64,000 bases of DNA from Saksenaea vasiformis B4078 (GCA_000697055.1 JNDT01001580.1:32281-96280), one strand, 5' to 3'; counted from the first letter of the stretch, positions 12,045-25,200 are shown. A program made the numbers and translations. The notes: generated from the sequence alone by a model not told the origin.

Positions 12045-12115
12045 AGAGATGGCGAAGACCGTAGTTCAATACAATTCGAGCCGACGATAAGTTTTGTCGT
12101 TTTCACGTTTCCCCA
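12045..12115 (-). promoter_or_regulatory. Partial copy of the family upstream element
   Basis: Read on the minus strand the sequence contains GGCTCGAATTGTATTGAACTA, comparable with GGCGCAAACCTTATTGAATTA upstream of paralogue B and GGCATAACTTTAATGAGATTA upstream of paralogue A, at a similar distance from a start codon. The downstream GCCGAGG block is not preserved. Confidence 0.3.
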
Positions 12116-12173
12116 AATTTTCGTAGCAGCATATAAATGTATACATCGGGTTGTCTTTTTCCCAGGCATCACA

Positions 12174-12362
12174 TCACAGCTCCAAAGAAAGAAGGTATAC
12201 TCGCCTCTTCACAGCCAAAAATAGTATCAATATGGCTTCCTTGGCCGTGGAAGCTTTACCTGCTTCACGGTTAAAAAGGCTACCAGAGATCCCTCTCTGA
12301 CTGGAGGATACCTGTGTAAGATAAGAAATAAGAAAAAAAAATACCATAGCCTTGATCTTCAT
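12174..12362 (-). other. Short ORF with signal-peptide-like start
   Basis: 62 codons starting M-K-I-K-A-M-V-F-F-F-L-I-S-Y-L, a hydrophobic leader with a plausible cleavage region, followed by a short basic tail. It lies between the end of paralogue B and the 12.0 kb ORF on the same strand and may be the first exon of a small secreted protein. No family match was recognised and it could be chance. Confidence 0.2.
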
Positions 12363-12401
12363 CTAGCTGGTCGACAACATAGAAGAAATTCTACTAGAGA
12401 T

Positions 12402-15400
12402 TTATTTTTTAGAGTATATCACTTTAAGTTGGTTTTGCGCAGCTAGATTGTTTTGATCTGCTGCCTTTTTTAACCATTCGACAGCCTTCACGCTATCTCT
12501 GCGCACACCCTTCCCAGCTTTATACATGAATCCAAGCTTGTATTGCGCTTTCGCATGCTCTTGATTCGCTGCTTTCTTGTACCACTCGATTGCTTTCCCG
12601 TAATTTTTGTCTACGCCTTGCCCATTTTCGTACATAAGCGCAATTTGGTATCGCGCTTCCGTATGATTCTGATCTGCTAATCTTTTCAACCGTCTGAATG
12701 CTTCCGCGTAGCTCTGATCTACGCCTTTTCCAGATTTATACATGATTGCAAGATTAAATTGCCCAGTGGCATCATTTAGATCGGCTGATTTCTTGAACGA
12801 TTCGGCAGCCTCTCTGTCGTTTTTATCTACTCCTTGTCCCTTGCTATACATAACCCCAAGTTGGTTTTGTGCCTTTGCATGGTTTTGGCTAGCTGCTTTC
12901 AGAAACCATTCGAATGATTGCGTGTAGTCCTCGCCTACACCTTTTCCATCTCTGTACATGATTCCAAGCTTGTATTGGCTGCTCGCATGATTCTGATTAG
13001 CTGCTTTTTCATACCATTCAGCGGCTTTCCGATAATCCCTCTCTACGCCTTGACCGTCGTCATACATGGTTGCGATTTGATTTTGCGCATCTGCGTGATT
13101 TCCAATCGCTGCTGTCAAAAAACACTGAAATGCTTTCTTGTAGTCTTCCTCCGCATGCTTCCCTTCTATGTATGAAACCCCAAGCATATACTGCGTGTTA
13201 GTATCCGTTTGGTCGGTTCCTTTTCGAGATTGCTCGACTGTTATTGCGTGATCTTTCTGTGGTTCATGAAAATCATCACGCGTAAACCCCGCTATGATTT
13301 GTTTGCCCTCAGCGCCATTGTCCACTTGTTTCAGTTGCCAGTCAAATACGTCCATGTCGTTTCTATCGGCGTTGGCACTATCGGTGCATGGAGCGCCAAT
13401 GCTGTGCTGTCTGTAAGCGTGGATCTGAGTGCTCGCTTTTTGACGCCATTCTGCTGCTTGTGTATGATCTTGACGCACGCCTTCACCTATTTCATACATT
13501 GTAGCGACTTGTGTTTGTGCGTCTGCACAATTTTGGTTTGCTGCCTCCAGGAACCATTCAAATGCCTTTTTGTGGTCTTGGTGTATGCCTCTTCCGCCTC
13601 GGTACATAATTCCAAGGTTGAATTGTCCGATAGCGCTACCTTGTTCGGCCGCTTTTCTATACCATTTTACTGCTTCCTTGAAGTCCTGATCTACTCCATC
13701 TCCGTTTTCGTACATCAGCCCAATTTCGTTTTGTGCACTTGCATAGCCTTGATCTGCAGCCTTTTTGCACCAGTAGAATGCCTTTTCATGAGATTTTTCT
13801 ACACCGCACCCATCCACATAGCAGATCCCAAGATTATACTGTGCTTTGGCATGATTTTGTTTCGCCGCTCTTTTATACCACTTGACTGCTCTCACAGTAC
13901 CTTGACGAACTCCCTCACCATTTTCATACATCAAACCGACTTCGTTCTGCGCACTCGCAAAATTTTGATAGGCCGCCTTTTTCAACCAAGCAAATGCTTT
14001 TGCATAGTCTTGGTCTATACCTTTTCCATCTCTGTACATGATTCCAAGATTATATTGCCCATGTACATGAGCCTGATCTGCTGCTTTTCTAAACCATTCG
14101 GTCGCCTTCACATAATCTTGATCAACGCCTTGTCCGTGTTTGTACATGAATCCAAGCTCATTCTGCGCGTCTGCATCATTTTGATGCGCTGCTTTCAAGA
14201 ACCATTCGAATGACTTTGCATAATTTCTCTGTACTCCATTTCCCTTTCTGTACATCAATCCCATGTTGTACTGCGCATCGACATTGCCCTGTTCGGACGC
14301 TTTCCTATACCATTCGATAGCCGTAGCGCAATCTTTATCCATACTATGCCGACTTTCGTAGATAGTTTCAACTTCCCTTCGTGCGTCTTCATCATCATGA
14401 TTTGCTGCTTTCATAAACCATTCGAATGCTCTTACAAGGTCTTTTTCTACTCCTTTTCCTTCCTTGTACGCGATTCCGAGCTGGTACTGCGATTTTGAGT
14501 CGTCTTGGTTTGCAGCCTTCTCAAACCATGTAAACGATTTAAAGTAGTCCTGAGCGGTTCCTGTTCCATCACGGTACATGATACCCATGTTATATTGTGC
14601 ATCACTATAATTCTGTTTCGCGGATTTATTAAACCAGCTGAACGCTTGTTCAAGGTCTCGGTCAACGTATATGTTATGACTGTACATGCAACCAAGATTG
14701 TATTGAGCTCTGGCGTCACCCCGGTTGGCAGATCTTTGAAACCATCTGAATGCATCGAATTCTGATTTTTCTACACCTTGGCCGTCCATATACATAATTG
14801 CGATATTGTATTGAGCATCTGGGTCAGGATCACCGTGGTCGACAGCTTTTTGGAACCATTCAAATGCTTTGATGTCGTCCTGCACTACGCCTGTGCCATT
14901 GCTATACATGAGTCCAAGATTATACTGCGCTTTGGCGTTGTTCTGGGATGCAGCCTTGGTGAACCATTCAAACGCCTTTGCATAGTCTTGATCAACACCT
15001 TCACCATGACTGTACATGCATGCGAGACTATTACACGCATGGCTATGATCCTTCTCAGCAGCTGCCTTGAACCATTTTACCGCTTCCCGGTAATCTGATT
15101 CCACACCGTCGCCTTCCGCATACGTTACTCCGAGACAATATTGTGCATCAGCATGTCTCTTTTCGGCAGCTTGTTTAAGCCATTTAAGAGCTTCGTGCTC
15201 ATCCTGATCCATTCCTTTGCCTTCCTTGTAAATCAACGCAAGATGATACTGCGCGTCTGAGTGCTGTTTTGCAGCAGCTTTCTTAAACCATTTAACCGCT
15301 TCATTGTAATCTTGCTTTATGCCTACACCATCTTTGCACATCATGCCAAGAGCATACTGCCCGTCAGAATGACCTTGTTCCGCAGCTTTTCGGCACCACT

Positions 15401-18400
15401 TGATTGATTCAATGTCACTGCGTTTCACGCATCTTCCATCTCGGTAAGCGATGGCGATATTGTACTGTGCATCGGCATTATTTTGACGAAGGGCATACGA
15501 AAACCATTCGCACAGCTGTATAAAATCTTTGGATGCACCGTAGCCTTTCCCATACATCAGCCATACCTTATGCTGTGTCACAAAGTCATTGGAGAAATTT
15601 ATCATAGCGCAATCGTCGAGTGATTGTTGAACGTCATGAGTAATACGATGCATAGAATCAACGTTGTTGTGGCTAGAAAATCGATACTGTAGTTCTTCAT
15701 TAACGATGTCCTCGACGGTGCATCTTAGATGTTCTGGTAAAAGGTGATACGTAGGAACAAGCTCCTTAAGTTGAACAATTACTGGATTCGCTGGAAGGGA
15801 TTCCATCCATTGTATGGTATTATCGGTAAATGATGTGCACCTATCGTAAGGTTTGTACAAGAGCATTGGATCACCACCTACAGATAGCCAGTTACTGCAT
15901 ATAGACACAACAAATGCGTCGCTGTACCTGTTGCTTTGTAATGACGTCCTACGCGAATGACATCTAAAAGGTTGTTCTCTGCTGATTCAGTATCATAGTC
16001 AATGATGATCCTACCGCCTATGAGGTGACAATATTTAGAATTTGACGAGGTTAGATAGACCTACCTAGTAATAGCTTCGAAGGATAAAAGTACCCAAATA
16101 TTTGAAAGACTTGTTCAAGTCTTTTTGCCTTTTGCTGTGAAGAAAGACAAGCTAGCGCAGCCTCGATTTCTTTTACAAAATTTTCGGTTGCTTGGACGCT
16201 ATCGTGGAGACACAGCTGACACAGATGTTTGATTACTGAACCCGTCACTGCATGCAGAAACCAACCTCGTAGCACGACGCATGTACAAGCAAATGGTGTG
16301 AACAGCCCTTCTTGGTGTGAAAATGTGGTTGACTGTTTTCATCTTCCAGTTGGTAGGGGACCAGTTGCGGTCGAAACGAAGCATCAATTACTGTGCTTGT
16401 AGGCCAGTTCAGGTAGCCCTTACTTATATTTTCGATATTCTCTTTGTATATCGTTACCTTCGTTTGGAGTTTCTTGGAAAGAAACGTCGTCTCACGATGG
16501 AACTTGTCGCCTGACAGCTGTTTGCATTCAGGATCAAGTAATTCAACTGGAGCCACACTGGCCAGTCGTCCATCACTTGTTATGCCTCTGTTCCAGTGGT
16601 AAATTAATGCGTTAGATACTTCTAGTGGTGAAAGCGGGCTGGATTGAGTTTCATGGAATCTGATACGCCATTTAGAACCAGAAATATTGTCATCATGAGC
16701 AGGGCTTGCCGCAATAACGGACGTTCGCGCCTGCGACAACAAAGGGTTTGTGGTTTCTCTTGTGATAATTGCCAAAGATCGCGGCGAAGCTGTGCATAAA
16801 TATACCGGTATGTGATTTCCCGAAGCATCCACAATTTCGCAGTGTAATACTATACTGTCTCCTATTTGGACATAGCCATTACCGTGTTCTACGCGGCCAA
16901 AAGACGTTTTGTTTTTCGCATGCTGCGTGATCTTCCTGATGGAATCTTTGGTTAATTCCGAGCTGGATGGGTATACACTGTACCATTTTTGAATCAACAT
17001 TGATGATAGTTCACTCGTGGTAACTGAGACATACTCAACCGTGTTCGTTGATGAGGACGGATACAACGATAAAAACCGGACGATTGGTGTTTCTTCCACA
17101 AATTCAAATTCTGTATATAATAACTGTACGTAAACTGTATCGCCGTATTTCACACGTTCGTAACTATAATCTCCGTGCTCCTTCACAAAACGGAAAGCAA
17201 TCGGATATACTCTATCTTCGTACATGTCTTTTGTAATCGTTTCACCGTCGACCAAGCATAATATGTTTCCTGCAATACAGGATGAAAATGCCACCATACA
17301 TACACAGGTTATAGGTAATATCCTCACCTGTCTGTTCGTCTGTTTGGCTGTTTTTGCTATGGCCAATCGTTGTATACTGGAATTCGCACATGCTAGAGTT
17401 ACATCGATTGTTTCCCTGGCTATTAGATACAAATTCAACCGGATAATTGTAGAAAATACAGTTGTCATCCAAGAGCTTTCTTGTGTAGACCTCCGTTACT
17501 TGCGATCGCTGCTGTTCATTCAAGACATTGTAAATTGGTTTGATTCCTTGGAATTGAATTATCTTCATATTGGACAACAGGCTTTCCTTCCAGCTTTGAA
17601 TTCCGCTTGCAAACAGCGTTTTGGGGTCACCACCTACCATAACCCCGGAGCAGTTTACTTTTCAGCCTACCTATCAGCCTATCCCAAACTTTTTATGTAC
17701 CTATAACTTCATAGTACCTATTGTACTGACTAGCAATGATCATGTTCTCTGCTGCAGCATCGCTTGAGAGGCCCACGTTTTTGTGTTGAACCTTTCCGGT
17801 TATGTGCTCTTCTTCTTCGTAGACGAGTCTACCTCCTACCGAAAACCGTCGTTTGATTTTTATCTCCATAAGAGTTATACATACCCAGTAAAATTTTTGA
17901 AGGATAGTAGTAACCAAATTGCCCAAACGCATTCTGTAATGCATAGTACTTCTCCTCATTGGTACTCGCCGACAGAGCTTCCAGAACCGACCTTGTGAAG
18001 CCAGTGTTCCCTGATAGAAGCCCCGAGGAAATTCGTACCTAATTACGCCACGTTACCGATATATCCACATTATACACATTCTGTACCTCTGCGCAACAAA
18101 CATAAGCGATGGCACACGGGATTCCTCCTGTGATCTGTGATTGGATGGACCTGCATGAGCCACAATTGCTTTCCGCACTAGCATCGTACGCAAATGTCTT
18201 CGGAAAGACATTGTGGAATTTGCAATCCATCAATAACGCATTGGGTATAGCGTCCTTGTTTATCGTTCGTGTACACATATGTTCGGGCAATGACTTGTCG
18301 AAAGAATATCGGTGAATCAAATCAGAGAGATCATCACCATAATTGAAGTTCAGCGCAGGTTCTTTGGCAACACTGCCATCGAAATGGACACCGTATGCAC

Positions 18401-18535
18401 ACCGTTTGATAATGTCGTTCTCTATGCCAGATGGGGAAGCGCTTGCCTTAAAAAACACCGTTGTAAATTTTGTAAGTGAAAATGGACAGAGGCTACCTCC
18501 AAATAGAGTATACTCCAGTCCTTTTCAAGCGTCAT
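12402..18535 (-). CDS. MACPF-like tandem-module protein with Sel1-repeat array (paralogue B)
   Basis: Ten exons: 18535-18497, 18446-18087, 18038-17885, 17835-17701, 17633-17328, 17269-16984, 16935-16266, 16215-16065, 16017-15928, 15877-12402. They total 5667 nt (1888 aa) and stay in frame. Order and phases match paralogue A exon for exon; exons 3 (154 nt) and 4 (135 nt) are exactly the same length as in A and C. Exon 2 has the family motif F-D-G-S-x-A-K-E-P-A-L; exons 3 and 8 end in the F-G-x(2)-Y-Y-P-S-K type segment, with Gly-Gly formed across the next intron. The Sel1 array has 29 units. Intron 6 (16983-16936, 48 nt) is stop-free and a multiple of three, so unspliced mRNA would add 16 residues. 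No signal peptide or membrane helix is obvious. MACPF-like is inferred from motif shape; the Sel1 repeats are unambiguous. Confidence 0.75.
12405..15473 (-). repeat. Sel1-repeat array of paralogue B (29 units)
   Basis: 29 Sel1 units, of which two (about 13,210-13,440) are strongly degenerate and lack the M-Y-x-D-G core. Units 1-11 resemble the first units of A and C in order; the fifth carries the unusual A-C-N-S-L-A-C-M-Y-S-H-G. Units 12-19 alternate between an A-Q-Y-N-x-G and an A-Q-N-E-x-G type, as in paralogue A. Long plus-strand ORFs here (for example 13,209-14,213) are antisense shadows. Confidence 0.9.
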
Positions 18536-18594
18536 AGGTGGAAATTAAAAGGGAGGAAAAGAAGCTCATATTATATGTTGGATTGTACGGTACT

Positions 18595-18665
18595 TGAACC
18601 TCGGCGTTGTCTCCGTTTGTAATTCAATAAGGTTTGCGCCATGTACAAGATGCGTTTCATCCATA
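18595..18665 (-). promoter_or_regulatory. Conserved upstream element of paralogue B
   Basis: Lies about 60-130 bp upstream of the B start codon. The minus strand reads ATGGCGCAAACCTTATTGAA and then GCCGAGGTTCAAGTAC, both with close counterparts before paralogue A and the first also before C. A 67-codon ORF spans it, but the element lies outside the ten-exon model. Confidence 0.4.
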
Positions 18666-19140
18666 CCGCGAAGTATTAGATAGCACTCAAGGACTATTTT
18701 GAAAAAGAAAGAGCAGCTTCTGTTAATAGGAAAAAGTCGTCCGTGATGACTCCTCCAACAAGAGAGCATCGTGTATCTTACTTACGCTGAATACCATCGA
18801 CCATCAAGAAGCGCGTAGAAAATTAAAGTTTCCCTAAGCAAACCAAACGTTGTTACACGCAGGATGGATTGCATTTAGTGGACTTCCATGTAGTCAGGAA
18901 ATATGTACATCGGTTCATGGAGCAGAACATCTGCTATTCAAATTCGAGTTTTTATATTGAAGGAGGGATATACCGGTTTCATAATTAAATGACGAAATCA
19001 GCATGGTGAAGTATTCAGCAAACGTTCGTGTAACATACGACCCAACTTTCGCAGGAAGCATTAATAGACAGTCTCGGCAACTTGCGAACCGTTTGCTTTC
19101 TCTTTTTCTTTCGGCATAATAACATCTAATATTGCAGCTG

Positions 19141-21249
19141 ATGAACAATAATCCGTCAGTAGTGGCGCTGGAGGGAGGTAGGCCTTGTAGCCGCGATGTG
19201 TTCGCCGATATTCGGCGTGGCGGAAGGTCAGGACAACTAAAATACAGAATGGAAGGGTCAGGTAAGCCCCATATCTGGTACGGGTCATCTACTGACCTGC
19301 CACATTCACCTATTCCCCAGCCCCGTCCACTACCGCACTGCGTTCCATTCTCTTACAACCGGTCAATAACAGATGCCGCAGACGGAGCTTACGCCACACG
19401 TTACTCTCCATTACTACAAGTAACTCGGAAAATGAGTCAGAGACTGACTCAGAGAGTGACTCGGATAATCGTACTCGCAGCCACTATCGTGATTCACAAC
19501 AGGTTAACGTTGGTTTACGTAGATAAGTACACCAAAGTAACTACAAGATATTTGGGACTGCCGAAAGAAGTTCAAGCACTTAGACAACGGCGTGCCTCTC
19601 GGCGTCGCTCCTCTGCTCGCCGTGTGTCAGAGTTTAGAGAAGAGAAATTGCTATCCAGTAGCATAAGTAAGGATCCGCCAGCGCCGCCAATACCAACCAT
19701 GCTTTCAACAACGAGGCGAAGGGCACTGAACTTCGCAGTTCAAGAAAAAACGGACATACAAACAGGTAGATTTTGAACTTCTGCGTGTACGAATTTCTTA
19801 GCCTGAACGAATATTTGGCGTAGTGCTGTATCTTCAAATTGGGAAGAATGTTAAGAAGGTGATGCATGAAGGAGAAGTTAGTATATCATCCTTGCGAAAG
19901 TTATTTGTCGAACGATTTGGGTGCGCCTTTCAGCAAGATGAATTCCCTGAAATCTACGTACACAATTCGTCCGTAGGTATTTCCTACGAGTTAGAGAATT
20001 TGGAAGAAGTCAAAGACGACACGGTCCTCATACTGAATGTCAAAGGTAGATCAATCAATTCCACATAGTAAAAAATTGGAAGAATTAATAGAAAAAATTA
20101 GAGAGCGAAGTAGACCAACAACAATGGAAGGATGAAATATCCAGAATAATCAGTAAAGAGATGGGAGCTATGCAAAAAGAGGTCATCGATATCCTAAAGA
20201 AACATGAACTACTGCTTAAGGAAATGCATAACAGGATGAAAAGATACAATCCCGTACAAACATCAGAGGCAGCTGCCTCCGGAACAAAAGTAGATGAAGA
20301 CGAGAGTACACTCAAAACGGTACAGCGAAGTGAAAAATCAGCTGCGTTGGTGGCTGCTAGCACGGCACGTAATCCTATTATGGAGAGGATACCCATCGAA
20401 ATTCGATTGCTTCTTCTACAAGTAACAACTATTAATGCGAATCAGAAACGCCAACAAATCAAGGAGAATATATATGCAGTGCTTAAACAAATGGAAGAAG
20501 AGAGCGATAGGAAACGGGAATTAGGAGATAGGCGAAACCATGTTGAAAAATGTATTCAAAGTTTGATAATATTCTCGCATATGATGGAGGAGGGATTAGA
20601 CGATCTGAAGGATATGGTAGATGAGTTCAAGTTGGACGTTACAAAACGAAGATGCCGGCTCTCTAAACCACAGGTGACATACTGTTTAGAAGAGTGTAGA
20701 TCATTGGCACACCATATAGAAAAATTTGGTGATTGTATTACAGCGCTCAAACCAATCTGGGAACGCACATGGAAACAAGAACTGGAAATAATGATATCGG
20801 AACAGAAGTTATTGAAGGATCAGGGATTGCTATCACGAGCTTTGAGGGCTGACGCAGATACAGTACTTGAGGTCCTTGATCAACTCGAGTTAGTTTATGC
20901 TCATCAAACAGAACAAACGCCAAAGGCCGCCAAGCTGAATGTCGCACCTCCCCAAGAGTCATCTGAGCGTATGGAAGATGTCTTGAAGCAAGTGACCACG
21001 ATTGTTGTCGACCACAAACGCCGACTCCAAGCGATTGAACTATACGAGAAAATGCGGGAAATTGATCTAGCCTACCGCATCAGTGACTATGAAAATGCCG
21101 ATGAAAGCGCGATGCGACTGGACAACGCAAGCACGGCGGAAGAGTTCGAGCGCTTACGACAGCAGAACAATCAAGACATACTGAAGGCACTGTACCAAGC
21201 GCAGTACGACGAGGGTAAAGATGCAGACCTGACCAGTTGTCGTGTCTAA
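19141..21249 (+). CDS. bud6: Bud6/AIP3-like actin-interacting polarity protein
   Basis: Proposed exons 19141-19261, 19321-19518, 19568-19765, 19824-20045, 20111-21249 (625 aa). The conserved AIP3 region begins in exon 4 with L-Y-L-Q-I-G-K-N-V-K-K and S-S-L-R-K-L-F-V-E-R-F, followed by I-S-Y-E-L-E-N-L-E-E-V-K-D-D. Exon 5 is the long helical core with K-P-I-W-E-R-T-W-K-Q-E-L-E, typical of Bud6. Bud6 binds actin monomers and stimulates formins at the polarity site. Exon 2 encodes an acidic Ser/Asp/Glu stretch and exon 3 a basic Arg/Ser-rich linker. The usual N-terminal region of filamentous-fungal Bud6 is not seen, so an upstream exon may be missing, or the protein is short. Exon 2/3 and 4/5 junctions are tentative. 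It converges on rax2, another polarity gene. Confidence 0.8.
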
Positions 21250-21981
21250 AATTTCCGAGTGGCTTGAAATACATACTTCTCGCTGAACGACCTTTTCACG
21301 TTACTCTAAAGAACCTTACATCCATGAGTAGTTAAGCTTGCATCGAAAAAGGCTCAGTTAACATATTATTTAAACCCTAATGTTATATTCACGTGAATGT
21401 GATCCTGGTGCATGCGAGTATCATACGAGCACCACAAAAAGTTCCTCTACAAACCTACCTCAGATAGACGTCGACTGATATTCTCTCCCACCAGCTTGCT
21501 CCTGGCCGTTGGCAGATGTAATAGGAGACACAACGGTACGTGGGAAGGACTCTCTTTATTATCCACTGCAGAGCGTCTGAGGTGACAGAGCGTTCAATAA
21601 TTTTGTTGTGGGAAATAACGGACGTCATATCTCACAACGTTCTTGGATGATAAGCGACAGTAGCGCTCACATGCCGAGACGCTTTGGAGCGGAGAATATG
21701 CGGCCTAAGACTTCTTTGTATAACATGGGTGGTCTTGTGCTGGATCAATGGAAGCGTTTATTATTGACGAAGTCTAAAATTGTCAGTCTTTATCTCGGTT
21801 CGAAGACACCATCCCTTTCAAAACGAACAGACTATCTATGATACAAGGCTTGATACCAAGTTGACATGCAAACAACTACATCCCAGTGCAAAATAATCCA
21901 TACTAACGTAGAAATATATGCAAATCCTATTTTTTGAACTTATAAGCAAATAATACAATCTATGGTGATACAATATGCATA
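21250..21981. other. Intergenic region between convergent bud6 and rax2
   Basis: About 730 bp holding the two 3' ends. A 77-codon plus ORF (21608-21841) has no recognisable motif and is not supported as a gene. Confidence 0.5.
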
Positions 21982-22254
21982 TCATGCTGGTTTGACATCT
22001 GTCACGTAGTTGCTCGGGAAGACTCCTGGTTTTTTGTCTCCTAAGGCAAACAGTGGGTGTCGTCAGAGACAGTCAAGGGGGAGAGTTGCAAAACTTACCG
22101 CTGTTTACATAACCCATCCACCAAATATTGTCACTGGTATCAGTAACAATGATGGGGTCACCCGCTTTGAATTCGAGTTCACCGAGTTCTTTTGCTTCAA
22201 ATGGGTATTTTGCGTACATCAATTTTGGTGGCTCTTGGGAACCGGCCGCTGCGT

Positions 22255-22285
<31 letters not shown>

Positions 22286-25200
22286 TACCGCTCCAGTAGC
22301 AGCGGCAGCGGCGGCACCTGCGCCACTGGGGCCGGCGGTGGTTGCTGCGCCTTGCATTGGAAGTGGTGGCGGCAGTGGTTTAGGAGTCCAGGGTGGCATA
22401 GGTTCTGGAACATCAGTTGCACGACGGTGCTTGATGGCAAGTCCAATGACACCAGCACCAACCAAGACAAATACGAGACCCATGGATGATGCAATAGCGA
22501 TCAGAATGACGGCTGGGACAGGCAAATGGTCTGTTAAAGGATTGTTAGCGAAATAGCGAAAACAGCCATAACAAAGACTTGCGCGTAATATCTTTAAATG
22601 TGCAGCAGCTCGATTGATGGAATATCCGCCGCACCACACCAGCCTCGCCACGTAACGTACTCGACAGGACAAACGGATACCATGTGGAGCCGTCAAACAT
22701 GGCCGCACTTACACTACCGAAGGATCCCAAGACCAGGTGGCCAACTGCCATCAACATCATCTGAGAGTTGGCGGGGAAACGTGAATCATGTGGTGCGGAA
22801 GAAATGGGGACATAGAGAAGCTGGCGGATATCACTCGAAGGATCAAGTATTGCTAAACAAATTCGCTTCATTCAGTGCGAAAAGCATTCTTTTCCATTTT
22901 ACATACCCAGGTTTTTAAAAGTAGTACCATCCCAAACACCAAAGTAAGAGTCGTTTTTCCTAATGCAACCATTCGTTCAGTATGCGTTTACATCCCCTTC
23001 CCTCTCTGCTATTGTTACCGTCTTCCTGCTAAATACATCTGCTGATCTTGTCCTTGTAGTAGTGCTGTCACCGTGCCTACACTGCTAGTATCCAGCGTAG
23101 CCCATGATGATGGATCGTTTGCGTTGAGACGAGCTGCCGAGATCTGTTTGCCGTCAAGTTGTAAAGATCCAGCGACAGTAACTTGATCATTTAATACTGT
23201 CATGCCAAGGATGCTTCCAACAACACCATCTGTTATTCTATTCCATTGCAGCGTGCTAGGTCGAAGTGCGCATATGGATGGGCAGTCCAGCGAACCCACT
23301 GTAGAAAAGTTGCCTCCAATATAGACCGTTTGGCTATCAGGATCGACTTGAATCGTTTCCACAACGCCTGGGGATCCATCGGCAGCTAACATCCACGAGT
23401 CAACCGGTTTATCACTAATGCATTAAATTTACCATAGACACCCTGCGTGGGCACATTGGAACGTCTTATAAGGTCGTAGATCGCAAAGCTGTTGCTCTTG
23501 TCGCTGTCTCCTCTGAACTTTCCGCCAATGTACAATCGATCATTATAGACCGCTAACGCACGGATCTCACCATCCAACTCCTGTAATGGTTGCCATTTGC
23601 CATTTTCGTACATAGCAAGACTGGAAACATTACTCCCCGTAAATCGTCCCCCAACTATCACTGTATGTTCATTCCAGTATAGTCCAACATCAACGATAGC
23701 ATTCTCCTTCTCCATCAGGTAATGATGTATGGCAGTGTCGTTCAACGTAATAACATTTCCGTGATACGTCTGAGCGCTCCGTATTTTACCTGTAAGTAGA
23801 CGTGAAGTAAGGGTAATAGAACGGGAGCTGCTGATAGGGCCAACGATGAGGTAGCTTGGATCTATCCACTGCGACAGCAAAAGATCCCAGTTGGCATTGC
23901 CAATCGCTGCATGTTGAGAAGCGTGGGTAAAGTCTCCCGAAAACAGCATGGTTGTGTTATTTGTTTGTATGATGCGTTCAACGGGACCGTCAACACCCTG
24001 AAACAACAAGAATGACAGATAGCCCCACCATTTCTTATCTTACCATGCCCAATGAAGACCACATTCCGTTTCTCACATCCAGTTGCGCGGCGTAGTTCAC
24101 ATTGACGTTGTTAGGCAAGCTCCCATTGAAAGTCCCCCCAACAAACAATGCTGTGGTGTCTAATGTTAGAAATACATGTGAAGGGTAAATAAACAAATCA
24201 TTACTTTGTCCAACCAAGCGTAAATCGTTGACTTGACCGTTCATATGGATCGGAGCAAGTGGCACCAGTTGTCCTCCGCCAGCGCCATAATCGTAGGAAA
24301 CGATGTTCTGATACGTTCCATTTGCGCCAGCGAACTGACCTCCAATGTAAAGTATATCACCACTGGACGCATCCATCGTCAAGACAGTTGATCCGGGCAT
24401 CAATTGCTCTAGTTTCTTTTCCGTTAAACAGCTTTTAAATCACAGCTGCCTTACGTGCAAGAGGACGCCAGGCAGAAGTTGAACCATTCAGTGTTGCATT
24501 TTGAGGACTGTACTCCAAAATACTAGACAGAGGGGTCGACGTGCCGTTGCGAATAAATTGGATTGCATCTGCAATGACTGTCACCGTGCCGCTGTTCGGG
24601 GCTGTCGCGTTTGGTGATACTCTGAGAGTGACCGTCGGACGGAAGTTGCCTGAAGTGGGCGCAATTGTACCATGGTATATCAAGGTCGATTTATCCTGGG
24701 TGTTTGTTTGGTCAATTATAATTGTCCTGTTGATGCCAGGGAAAAACGAAAGAATCATTTCGACCTGCGTTCGCTGCCCACAGGTGCTGCTGCCAACACA
24801 GCCTGCCGTATGAGCATACACCTCGTACTGGCCCTGCGCAGGTATATAACTGGTATGTGTGAACATAGGCTGCCTGCGTGTAACCCGTCCTTGTTTACTT
24901 ACGGTTCATAGGTGACGGATACATTATTTGTAGTTAGTTGTGAAGTGGGAAATGATGATACAAGTACGTTTTGATAGTACCCATAGGCATATCGTTCATT
25001 CCATATTCCGGTGACAGAGGTAGATGAGACAGGATGATTGGAGCACTGCTGTGTGGTGTTGGCACTGGTAGTGGATGGGATGACTGCCGCCTCTTCATTC
25101 GTTGACAGCACTTGCATAAGTTACATGCCCCCTGCAAGTATACTCCGCTTACCGGATTGAAATATTTCTACACTGTTTAAACCGCCACCAGCACCGTACC

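Noticed and set aside
18566..18769. 67-codon minus ORF directly upstream of paralogue B as an additional first exon
   Set aside because: The ten-exon models of A, B and C all start cleanly downstream with matching 12-13 codon first exons. Similarity between upstream regions is more likely a promoter or UTR element, though not fully excluded.
24541..24911. Plus ORFs across the rax2 locus (24541, 24672, 22010, 22128)
   Set aside because: Antisense of verified rax2 exons; the poly-Ala and Pro/Gly runs give open complementary frames.
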